A DNA stretch of 6,560 nucleotides from Porticoccaceae bacterium (GTDB taxonomy: Bacteria > Pseudomonadota > Gammaproteobacteria > Pseudomonadales > Porticoccaceae): contig DLXZ01000054.1 of assembly GCA_003448675.1 (NCBI GenBank), positions 18,543-25,102 on the forward strand, read 5' to 3'. Under the pieces are notes generated by a model. The model was not told the origin of the DNA. It saw only the letters and a program-made list of their open reading frames with translations, and searched no databases. This document shows positions 1-6,560 of the stretch, one piece after another. The stretch's first letter is position 1, and each line of letters starts with the position of its first letter. The position numbers and the translations under genes are program-made.

Positions 1-673
<673 letters not shown>

Positions 674-1165
674 TCATAGCCGCAGCGCTTTCTCTCCCCG
701 GCCAATGCCTGAAACCCCGGTGCGTACAGTCTCAAGGATAACCGCATCACCCAGGGCCTCGATAAAAGAATCCAGTTTGCCGCTATTACCGGTAATCTGC
801 ACCACATAGGTGGTGGGACCAACATCGACAATTTGACCGCGGAAGATGTCCACGCAGCGCTTGATCTCTTCCCTATCAGCCCCTTCAGCGCGCACCTTCA
901 ACAGCATCAACTCCCGCTCGATGTGAGCGCCCTCGGTGAGGTCCTGCACTTTCACCACGTCCACCAGCTTGTTGAGCTGCTTGGTCACCTGCTGGATAAC
1001 AAAATCGTCTCCCGTGGTAGTCAAGGTTAGGCGCGACAGGGTCGGGTCCTCGGTAGGAGCAACTGTCAGTGAGTCGATATTGTATCCGCGCTGGGAAAAC
1101 AACCCCACCACCCGCGACAAGGAACCGGCCTGGTTTTCCAGCAACACTGAAATGATTCTTCTCAT
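674..1165 (-). CDS. ilvH: Acetolactate synthase small (regulatory) subunit
   Basis: This is the regulatory subunit of acetohydroxyacid synthase (also called ilvN). It raises activity of the IlvI catalytic subunit and usually confers valine feedback inhibition. The 163-residue product has the same length as E. coli IlvH. It opens [19 protein letters not shown], an N-terminal ACT domain (about residues 1-80) with Asn11, Gly14 and Asn29 (QRGYN) at positions that line the valine site in E. coli IlvH. GAHIERELMLLKV starts the C-terminal domain near residue 84, with IFRGQIVDV and the terminal TGVSGIGRGEK stretch. The chosen ATG (1165-1163) overlaps the ilvI stop by one base (TGATG), with GGAG at 1177-1174, 8 bases upstream, inside ilvI. 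A start 9 codons further upstream would add residues not found in the family. Translational coupling to ilvI is inferred. Valine sensitivity is predicted from the conserved residues only. Confidence 0.96.
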   Translation of the reverse strand: MRRIISVLLENQAGSLSRVVGLFSQRGYNIDSLTVAPTEDPTLSRLTLTTTGDDFVIQQVTKQLNKLVDVVKVQDLTEGAHIERELMLLKVRAEGADREEIKRCVDIFRGQIVDVGPTTYVVQITGNSGKLDSFIEALGDAVILETVRTGVSGIGRGEKALRL

Positions 1166-2901
1166 CAGGTGCGCTCCGTTTTGTTGAGCCACATGTCCCG
1201 CATGGAGCCGGGCGCAATCAGCATCGGATAGACGTGCTCGGCCTCATCGACGCTGATATCCAGAATCACCACCCGATCCTTATGACTGAAACATTCCTCC
1301 AGTCCCGATTCCAGCTCGTCCAGGTGCTCCACCCGCATACCGATATGGCCGTAAGATTCCGCCAGCTTGACGAAATCTGGCAGGGAGTCTTCATAGAGCA
1401 CATGAGAGTAACGGCTGCCGTATTGCATATCCTGCCACTGCTTAACCATTCCCAAAGCCTGATTGTTGAGAATTATAATCTTCACCGGCAACTGGTGCTG
1501 GGTACAGGCGGATAGCTCCTGAATACACATCTGGATGCTGCCCTCTCCCGTGACACAGGCCACCGGGGCATCAGGGAAGGCCATCTGCACACCCATCGCC
1601 GCCGGCAGGCCATAGCCCATGGTGCCGAGGCCGCCAGAGTTAAACCACTGACGGGGCTTGTCAAACAGATAGTACTGGGCGGCGAACATCTGGTGCTGGC
1701 CCACATCCGAAGTAATGTACGCTTGACCTTCGGTGACCTTATAGAGGGCCTTGATGGCATCCTGGGGTTTAATCAGCTTGCCATCACTGGGCTCATAACG
1801 CGGTCGGGTGTAAAGGCCATAGCGCTCGCGCCAACCATCGATCTGCTGCCACCACTCGCTGATGGCATCACTGTCGGGCCTGTCCTTGCCTGCTTCTATC
1901 AGGGTCAGCATATCCGCCAACACCACGTCGCAGGGGCCAACAATGGGTATGTCCACCGGCACCGTTTTGCTGATGGATGAAGGATCCACATCAATATGAA
2001 TGATCTTGGCCGAGGGACAAAACTTGTCCGGCGTGTTGGTAACCCGGTCGTCAAAACGGGCGCCAACGGCAAGAATAACATCGGCATGATGCATGGCGGT
2101 ATTAGCCTCAAAGGTGCCGTGCATACCCAGCATGCCCAGAAACTGTTGATCAGAACCGGGAAAACCGCCCAGCCCCATAAGCGTGTTAGTGACGGGGTAA
2201 TTAAGCAACCTGGCAAGGTTCGTCAGCGCCTCCGACGCATTGCCCATAACAACACCACCACCGCTATAAATCACCGGTCGTTTTGCCGACAATAGCAGTT
2301 TAACCGCACGTTTAATCTGTCCTGAGTGGCCACGCAGCGCAGGCTGATAGGAACGGATTTTGATTTTTTCTGGATACTTGTAAGGCACCTGTACGTTAGG
2401 GTCGGTAACGTCCTTGGGCACATCCACCACCACCGGGCCTGGGCGACCACTGGCGGCAATATAAAAAGCCTTGGCGAGTGTCTCGGCAATATCTTCCTGA
2501 TTTTTCACCAGAAAGCTGTGCTTAACCACAGGCCGGGAAATACCGATCATATCGGTTTCCTGAAAAGCGTCCTCGCCAATTTTTTCCTGGGGCACCTGCC
2601 CGGAGATCACCACCAGAGGAATGGAGTCCATATAGGCAGTTGCGATGCCGGTAATGGCATTGGTCGCGCCGGGACCAGAAGTCACCAGCGCTGCACCCAC
2701 CTCACCAGTAGCTCGCGCATAGGCGTCGGCAGCATGAACCGCCGCCTGCTCATGGCGCATCAATATATGTTTGACTTCATCCTGTTTGAAGATGGCATCG
2801 TAAATATGCAGCGCCGCCCCACCGGGATAGCCCCACAGATGCCTGACGCCCGCATCTTTAAGCGCACGAACCAGGATTTCACCGCCGGAAAGATTTTCCA
2901 C
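1165..2901 (-). CDS. ilvI: Acetolactate synthase large (catalytic) subunit, AHAS III type, GTG start
   Basis: This ThDP-dependent enzyme condenses two pyruvates to 2-acetolactate, or pyruvate with 2-oxobutyrate to 2-aceto-2-hydroxybutyrate: the first committed step of branched-chain amino acid synthesis. The 578-residue product closely follows E. coli IlvI (about 574). Domains in order are the PYR domain (about 1-170) with GYPGG at 24-28 and the catalytic Glu51 in [11 protein letters not shown], followed by [24 protein letters not shown]; the central FAD-binding domain (about 190-340) with LGMLGMHGT and GARFDDRVT; and the ThDP domain (about 370-560) with [20 protein letters not shown] at 452-458, paired Asn479-Asn480, and Trp489 at the classic herbicide-site position. 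The first Gly-Asp-Gly of the Mg-ThDP motif reads Gly-Glu-Gly, which I recall in other proteobacterial large subunits. The GTG start is supported by GAGGT 7 bases upstream and an in-frame TAA six codons before it, with no ATG between. It is the first gene of the operon. Confidence 0.97.
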   Translation of the reverse strand: MENLSGGEILVRALKDAGVRHLWGYPGGAALHIYDAIFKQDEVKHILMRHEQAAVHAADAYARATGEVGAALVTSGPGATNAITGIATAYMDSIPLVVISGQVPQEKIGEDAFQETDMIGISRPVVKHSFLVKNQEDIAETLAKAFYIAASGRPGPVVVDVPKDVTDPNVQVPYKYPEKIKIRSYQPALRGHSGQIKRAVKLLLSAKRPVIYSGGGVVMGNASEALTNLARLLNYPVTNTLMGLGGFPGSDQQFLGMLGMHGTFEANTAMHHADVILAVGARFDDRVTNTPDKFCPSAKIIHIDVDPSSISKTVPVDIPIVGPCDVVLADMLTLIEAGKDRPDSDAISEWWQQIDGWRERYGLYTRPRYEPSDGKLIKPQDAIKALYKVTEGQAYITSDVGQHQMFAAQYYLFDKPRQWFNSGGLGTMGYGLPAAMGVQMAFPDAPVACVTGEGSIQMCIQELSACTQHQLPVKIIILNNQALGMVKQWQDMQYGSRYSHVLYEDSLPDFVKLAESYGHIGMRVEHLDELESGLEECFSHKDRVVILDISVDEAEHVYPMLIAPGSMRDMWLNKTERT

Positions 2902-2908
2902 GAGTTCT

Positions 2909-2913
2909 ACCTC
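2909..2913 (-). promoter_or_regulatory. Ribosome binding site GAGGT fixing the GTG start of ilvI
   Basis: GAGGT on the minus strand lies 7 bases before GTG at 2901. It settles the non-ATG start because the same frame is closed by TAA six codons upstream. The TAG that ends a 22-codon ORF (2975-2907) begins on the last base of this site, so that ORF, if translated, would stop right at the ilvI initiation region. Confidence 0.8.
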
Positions 2914-2979
2914 AGCTTAACCGACTGTTTACCGCGTCGGCTGTCTAGTGACGGGATCAAACAACGCTGAGACATCGCA

Positions 2980-2993
2980 ACAGGCTCGCCTGT
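2980..2993. repeat. Short inverted repeat ACAGGC-GA-GCCTGT (minus strand)
   Basis: Six complementary bases on each side of a 2-base centre. As RNA it would form a 5-pair stem with a 4-base loop. A further small stem, CCGAC with GTCGG (2940-2936 and 2925-2921), lies just before the ilvI ribosome site. Both may contribute to leader folding; neither is diagnostic of a known element. Confidence 0.3.
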
Positions 2994-3002
2994 GAGAGCA
3001 TC

Positions 3003-3033
3003 GGTAGTCCACACACTTTTGATAGAGACTACC
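3003..3033. repeat. Seven-base perfect inverted repeat GGTAGTC / GACTACC in the ilvI leader
   Basis: Arms at 3003-3009 and 3027-3033 are exact reverse complements separated by 17 bases. It is the longest separated perfect inverted repeat I noticed between the two divergent genes. It could be a stem in the leader RNA or a split binding site. A 39-codon ORF read on the minus strand from 3148 stops (TAG) inside the first arm. Confidence 0.4.
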
Positions 3034-3111
3034 CTTCGCGCCGTGGGTAAACGCCGCTTTTTGCAGATGACCATGGAGCGCTGTTTTCGCCCATCTGGTT
3101 TATGCCCAAAC

Positions 3112-3129
3112 AACCGGTGGCTGCCGGTT
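3112..3129. repeat. Hairpin-forming inverted repeat AACCGG / CCGGTT
   Basis: AACCGG and CCGGTT form a perfect 6-pair stem around a 6-base loop. Read on the plus strand the stem runs into TTTTC; read on the minus strand it is followed by TTGTTTGG. Either could be a weak terminator, but the T tracts are short and broken and there is no gene just upstream for it to serve, so I do not call a terminator. Confidence 0.35.
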
Positions 3130-3142
3130 TTCGAGCGTTGTC

Positions 3143-3165
3143 GCGCATAGGGCTAGCCCTCGCGC
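3143..3165 (-). repeat. Inverted repeat at the predicted 5' end of the ilvI transcript
   Basis: The 12-base perfect palindrome AGGGCTAGCCCT (3160-3149) is flanked by GCGC on both sides (3165-3162 and 3146-3143). It can fold as a hairpin with a CTAG loop, a 4-pair inner stem and a 4-pair outer stem, interrupted by one base on one side and two on the other. It begins about 10 bases after the predicted transcription start, where it could be an mRNA 5' stem-loop or a dimeric repressor operator. Its role is unknown. Confidence 0.4.
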
Positions 3166-3181
3166 TTATCGGGAGGCGCAG

Positions 3182-3208
3182 ACTATACCTTCCTCGCGTT
3201 TTAGTCAA
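3182..3208 (-). promoter_or_regulatory. Candidate sigma70 promoter for the ilvI-ilvH(-ilvC) operon
   Basis: On the minus strand TTGACT (3208-3203, five of six matches to the -35 consensus) is followed after 15 bases by TATAGT (3187-3182, five of six matches to -10). The spacer is shorter than the ideal 17, which could make it weak or activator-dependent. It is the best -35/-10 pair I found upstream of ilvI on this strand. Predicted start of transcription is near 3175. Confidence 0.5.
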
Positions 3209-3317
3209 CGGACAGCTACCATCCGGTCGTGAACTTGACTTAGAATCGCTTACTGTCGGCTCGACCACATATTTTGGATTGAAATGCCGCTAGTATTTGG
3301 GGACCAGGATTTCACAT

Positions 3318-3321
3318 GGAG
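3318..3321 (+). promoter_or_regulatory. Ribosome binding site GGAG choosing the ATG at 3330
   Basis: GGAG sits 8 bases before ATG 3330, the start that puts a typical signal peptide at the N-terminus. A longer reading from TTG at 3297 would place 11 polar residues before the Lys-led signal peptide and is disfavoured. Confidence 0.7.
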
Positions 3322-3329
3322 CGTCAACC

Positions 3330-3815
3330 ATGAAGATACCAATGATTATATTGTTTGCGACCGCGCTGGGCTTGGCTTTCGGTAGCGACGTGCTCGCGGC
3401 TAAGGTTTATAAGTGGACGGATGAAAACGGGGTAACGCACTACGGCGCAGTGGCCCCGCAGGGAAACGAAAGTGAAACAGTTGACGTAAGAACCGGCGAG
3501 CACAAACCGGCGACGGATGAAGTCGCGAAGGATGATACCAAGCCGCCCGCTCCCGCTCAGACAACAAACAAACCCCAAAAGGAGCCCGAGAAATCCACGG
3601 AAGAAACAAAAGCAGCTAAAAAGAAAGAAAAGGCTATTCGGGCTCAAAGGAAGAAAAACTGTGAAATTGCGCGAAAAAATGCCGAGATTCTACGCACACG
3701 CGCCAGGGTTCGCATTAATGACCCAGATACCGGAGAGCTACGCTACCTGACTCCCGAGGAGAAAAAAACCAGGGAAGAAGAAACCGCAAAAAGCATTGAA
3801 GAAAACTGCGACTAA
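3330..3815 (+). CDS. Secreted DUF4124 domain-containing protein of unknown function
   Basis: The 161-residue product begins with a signal peptide, MKIP followed by a hydrophobic core to about residue 18, with probable cleavage near VLA-A at 23/24, so it should act in the periplasm or outside. The mature N-terminus, AKVYKWTDENGVTHYG (24-39), is the hallmark of DUF4124, a small domain common in gammaproteobacterial exported proteins and without a defined activity. Residues about 57-108 form a low-complexity linker rich in Lys, Glu, Pro and Thr. The C-terminal part (110-161) is charged and probably helical, with Cys111 and Cys160 bracketing it and RVRINDPDTGELRYL in the middle. Two cysteines in an exported protein suggest a disulfide, which is an inference. 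It is divergent from ilvI and upstream of the DUF349 gene; I found no convincing promoter of its own. Function is not known and branched-chain amino acid metabolism need not be involved. Confidence 0.9.
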   Translation: MKIPMIILFATALGLAFGSDVLAAKVYKWTDENGVTHYGAVAPQGNESETVDVRTGEHKPATDEVAKDDTKPPAPAQTTNKPQKEPEKSTEETKAAKKKEKAIRAQRKKNCEIARKNAEILRTRARVRINDPDTGELRYLTPEEKKTREEETAKSIEENCD

Positions 3816-3941
3816 AAACAAGGGAAACCGGCCTTGCGCACATGAGCTAACCAGGCGCGAAACCTGACTCTGTACGCCGACATAACCGTCACCGATACTA
3901 CCCCAAAACAATCTTTGTCGGAAAAAAACGGAACTAAGTTT
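3816..3941 (+). other. Gap between the DUF4124 and DUF349 genes; no clear terminator or promoter
   Basis: The 126 bases contain only a weak 5-pair stem (CAAGG/CCTTG, loop of 8) just after the DUF4124 stop, with no T run. I found no well-spaced -35/-10 pair. The two genes could share a transcript, but the gap is wide enough to hide a regulated start. Confidence 0.4.
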
Positions 3942-6560
3942 ATGTCGCCACTACGCTCTCTTTTCAAACCCAGGTGGCAACATAAAAACCCGGTAGTCAG
4001 AAAAAAAGCCATTAGCCAGCTCACTGATCGGCAACAGCTGGTAGACATCCTGTACAAAGACCCCGAGCCTGATCTCAAGAGCCTGGCTCTGGCTCGAATC
4101 GAGGACTCCAATACGCTCGACGGTTTGATCGATAAGCCCGGCGACTTAAGCAAAAAACTACTCAATCAGGCAATTCAGCAGCGGCTAAATCAACTTTTAC
4201 CCGCGCCTGAAGCCATGAATAACATCAACCAGGTCGACATACTCACGCGCATTGCCGCCTTAAGTGACGACCCGGAAATTATCGCCAGCGCTATCGACAG
4301 AATTTCCGACCAAGGCCAGCGCCTGGAAATCGCCCTAACCCATGAATCAGCCAAAATCAGAATGTTAGCGGCGAGAGGTATAGACCAGAGCACGTTGCTT
4401 AAACAACTGGCCGACGCCAGCCGCGGGAAGGACAAAACCATCTACCGTTACTGCAAATCACAGCTAGAGCAACGGGATGCCGAGGAAAAACACCGGGAAC
4501 AGCAAGAGAAAAGAATCACCCATCTGATAGATGCTGCCCGCCAGCTTAGTCTTAATAAAGATGCACCCGATTACCGCAACCGTTATCTCGGGCTTGAGCA
4601 GCAATGGCAGGCTTTTGGCGCCTCGGCGAGCGATATACAGCAAACCCAGTTCCAGGACTTTATGGCCATTGGCGCTGATCATCTGGCCAACCTGGCTAAA
4701 ACCGAGGCCATGGAACAACGACATCAGCAGGAAATCAATGCTGCTGAAAAATTATTTTCCACCCTGATCCTGGAACTCGAGCAACTGGATGTCCCCGACG
4801 CCGCACGTAATGCGGAATCCAGTGTAGACCTGCTAACTGCCTTACTGGAGGAAAACAGTCGCCGCTGGCAGAACGCCAACCAAGCGACCAGCCCAACAAA
4901 CGATCAGGTGAAACGCTATCAAAGTCTTTCCGGACAGTGGCGCCGGGTAATCAGCACCCTGAAACAATTATCTGAATCCCGAGCCGAAATAGATAAATGG
5001 CTGGCCGAAGCCAGGACCGTGGATGTAAAAAACTATGTTCGTTTACAACAGCTGGAGAGGTCAGGCGCCGACATATTGAAAAAACTGCCCTGGCCTGAAA
5101 CCGAAACACTGCGGCAACCGCAACAATTACAACAGCTCAGCAAACAAAATGAACAACTAAAACAGACCATCGAACGGCTTCGCAGCCAGAAGAAGCAGTT
5201 TCTCGCCCAATTGTCATTACAACTCGATGAATTGGAAGCAGCACTGGAAGCCAACACCATTAAAAAAGCGGAAATCGCCTACAATCGCATTCGGCAAAGC
5301 CTCAAGGCCATAGACCCAATTCAGCGGGGCAATTCGGAAGAACGGCTGACCAGCCTCAACGCCCGTCTACAGGAAATTAAAGACTGGAAAGGTTTTGCCC
5401 TGGAGCCGAAAAAACTGGGTTTGTGCCAACAAATGGAAGCCCTGTGCGACTCCAGCCTCGACCCCGAGGAGCTTGCAGGCCAAATTCAGAACCTGCAAAA
5501 CCAGTGGAAACAACTGGGTTCACTGCCCGACAAGCGTCGCGAACAAAGCCTGTGGGATCAATTCAAGGTCGCGTCAGATCGCGCCTGGGAACCTTGTGCC
5601 GAAGCCCTTGCGCAGCAAGCCGACGTTAGAAAAGCCAACTATAGGCTGCGTATGGATTTGGTATCGCAATTGAGGGATTACGAGCAATCCATCGCCTGGC
5701 CAGACGCTTACGCCGACAATCAAGCGCCCTCCCGGGAACTAGACGGCGAACTGACGTCAGTAACAGTGGGCTCTGGATCTACAAAACCAAATGAGATGCC
5801 GGGAGCCACGCCCGATTGGCCACTGGTACAACAAACCCTGGACGCGGCACGCGCCGCGTTTAACGAACTGTCACCCGTAAACAAGGCCGACGACCAAAAA
5901 AGCCGGCGCGCGCTGCACAAAATTTGCGACCGGATCTATGGTCACCTAAAAGCTGAATACCAGCGCAATATTGACGCCAAGGAACAGCTGATAGACCAGG
6001 CAGACTCACTGATTAGCGAGGCTGATCTGGATCATGCCATCGAGCAGGCCAAGCACCTTCAAGCGCAATGGAAAACCGTTGGTCTGACGCCGAAAAGCGT
6101 CGATCGCAAACTCTGGCAATCTTTTCGCAAGGCCTGCGATGGCGTTTTTAAACGCCTTGAAGATCAGAAAAATCAACGGCGCGCTGAAATAGATGGAAAA
6201 ATCCAGCAGGCGGAAGCCTTGCTCATGCAGGCACGCAATACGCTCAACGCTTTTGATGGAGAGCAGCCCGCGCAGTTATTAACCGACATTCGGCAACAGA
6301 CCGGTGAATTCAACGCCATTGAATTACCCTCAAAAGTCCAGGGGCGTCTGCGCCAGCAATTTTTGGAACTGGAAACAAACGCTGAACAAATCATTGCCGC
6401 ATTTCGCGGCAATCAGGAAAAAGTCCGATGGCGTAGTCTGACCAACAAAATACAGGCATGCTCGCTACGAGCCAGCGATCAAGAAAAGGCTACGGAATTG
6501 TGGCAAACGCCCGACGAGCTACCCGCGGGCATCGACCCTCAAGCCCTGGAAACTTACTGG
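3942..6560 (+). CDS. Large DUF349-repeat protein, 3' end outside window
   Basis: This frame is open for 873 codons to the window edge with no stop, so the C-terminus is missing. The product has no signal peptide or membrane segment and should be a soluble cytoplasmic, mostly helical protein. It starts MSPLRSLFKPRWQHKNPVVR; residues 1 to about 185 look like HEAT-type helical repeats (KPRWQHKNPVVRKKAISQL, KIRMLAARGI, GKDKTIYRYCKSQLE). DUF349 units follow: a degenerate one near 221 (QWQAFG), clear ones near 521 (QWKQLG, then LWDQFK at 537) and 709 (QWKTVG, LWQSFRKACD to 733), and a diverged one at 625-680 (KICDRIY). DWKGFALEPKKL at 481 is a linker motif I associate with this family. Residues about 590-622 form a Gly/Ser/Pro/Thr-rich spacer. 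The middle (about 240-480) is rich in Gln, Glu and Lys and probably coiled-coil. The ATG has only a weak GGAA site, but the N-terminus fits the family; TTG at 3915 is an alternative. Molecular function is unknown. Confidence 0.93.
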   Translation, partial: MSPLRSLFKPRWQHKNPVVRKKAISQLTDRQQLVDILYKDPEPDLKSLALARIEDSNTLDGLIDKPGDLSKKLLNQAIQQRLNQLLPAPEAMNNINQVDILTRIAALSDDPEIIASAIDRISDQGQRLEIALTHESAKIRMLAARGIDQSTLLKQLADASRGKDKTIYRYCKSQLEQRDAEEKHREQQEKRITHLIDAARQLSLNKDAPDYRNRYLGLEQQWQAFGASASDIQQTQFQDFMAIGADHLANLAKTEAMEQRHQQEINAAEKLFSTLILELEQLDVPDAARNAESSVDLLTALLEENSRRWQNANQATSPTNDQVKRYQSLSGQWRRVISTLKQLSESRAEIDKWLAEARTVDVKNYVRLQQLERSGADILKKLPWPETETLRQPQQLQQLSKQNEQLKQTIERLRSQKKQFLAQLSLQLDELEAALEANTIKKAEIAYNRIRQSLKAIDPIQRGNSEERLTSLNARLQEIKDWKGFALEPKKLGLCQQMEALCDSSLDPEELAGQIQNLQNQWKQLGSLPDKRREQSLWDQFKVASDRAWEPCAEALAQQADVRKANYRLRMDLVSQLRDYEQSIAWPDAYADNQAPSRELDGELTSVTVGSGSTKPNEMPGATPDWPLVQQTLDAARAAFNELSPVNKADDQKSRRALHKICDRIYGHLKAEYQRNIDAKEQLIDQADSLISEADLDHAIEQAKHLQAQWKTVGLTPKSVDRKLWQSFRKACDGVFKRLEDQKNQRRAEIDGKIQQAEALLMQARNTLNAFDGEQPAQLLTDIRQQTGEFNAIELPSKVQGRLRQQFLELETNAEQIIAAFRGNQEKVRWRSLTNKIQACSLRASDQEKATELWQTPDELPAGIDPQALETYW

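Larger units (their letters stand above)
2902..3175 (-). promoter_or_regulatory. Probable long 5' leader of ilvI with several inverted repeats
   Basis: If the promoter at 3208-3182 is used, transcription starts near 3175 and leaves about 274 untranslated bases before ilvI, unusually long for a plain 5' UTR. In transcript order the segment holds inverted repeats at 3165-3143, 3129-3112, 3033-3003, 2993-2980 and 2940-2921. None is followed by a strong T run, so a classical intrinsic-terminator attenuator is not evident. No short ORF rich in Leu, Ile or Val codons is present, which argues against ribosome-mediated attenuation of the ilvGMEDA or leu type. A protein-binding leader, an unrecognised riboregulator, or a chance set of repeats remain possible. 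The length depends on a promoter call I cannot test. Confidence 0.35.

Noticed and set aside
2326..2970. 214-codon plus-strand ORF opposite the start of ilvI
   Set aside because: The minus frame matches IlvI residue by residue here; the plus frame has no family resemblance and no supported start.
2902..3175. Classical Leu/Ile/Val leader-peptide attenuator
   Set aside because: No frame of the leader has a cluster of branched-chain codons and no stem is followed by a strong T run.
3235..3246. Plus-strand TTGACT followed by TAGAAT as a promoter for the DUF4124 gene
   Set aside because: The two boxes abut with no spacer, and neither has a matching partner at 16-18 bases (GGCTCG lies where a -10 should be).
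3029..3268. 79-codon minus-strand ORF in the divergent intergenic region as a real gene
   Set aside because: It would start upstream of the predicted ilvI promoter, is low in recognisable features and runs through the promoter itself. Only its downstream 39-codon part could be in the transcript, and that is treated as speculative.
3812..4724. Minus-strand ORFs at 3812-4165, 4190-4441 and 4464-4724
   Set aside because: The plus strand carries one continuous DUF349-family frame through most of this stretch. The minus ORFs are fragments with no motif or ribosome site of note.

Overview
The window looks like an ordinary chromosomal segment from a gammaproteobacterium of moderate GC, probably a Pseudomonas- or Cellvibrio-like lineage. 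The evidence is IlvI/IlvH proteins of the E. coli AHAS III type, a class I (short) IlvC, and two neighbours, a secreted DUF4124 protein and a large DUF349 protein, of families common in gammaproteobacteria. This placement comes from recalled family resemblance, not from a search. No tRNA, rRNA, CRISPR array, insertion sequence, integrase or phage gene is visible.

Left half (1-2901, minus strand): a branched-chain amino acid operon read leftwards, ilvI (acetolactate synthase large subunit, GTG start), ilvH (regulatory small subunit, start overlapping the ilvI stop by one base) and, after a 102-base gap, ilvC (ketol-acid reductoisomerase, cut off by the window's left edge). Together they carry out the first two shared steps of valine/isoleucine (and indirectly leucine and pantothenate) synthesis: pyruvate or 2-oxobutyrate to acetohydroxy acids, then to dihydroxy acids.

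Middle (2902-3329): a 428-base divergent intergenic region. On the minus strand it has a plausible sigma70-type promoter (TTGACT, 15 bases, TATAGT) about 280 bases before ilvI. This implies a long 5' leader with several inverted repeats and two short ORFs, but no run of Leu/Ile/Val codons. The plus-strand promoter was not identified.

Right half (3330-6560, plus strand): a 161-residue exported DUF4124 protein, then, after 126 bases with no convincing terminator, a very large DUF349-repeat protein. The latter is open for all 873 codons to the right edge and so lacks its C-terminus here. Neither has a known biochemical role that can be read from the sequence. I see no strong sign of a new system. 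The most useful leads are the structured ilvI leader and the architecture of the DUF349 protein.
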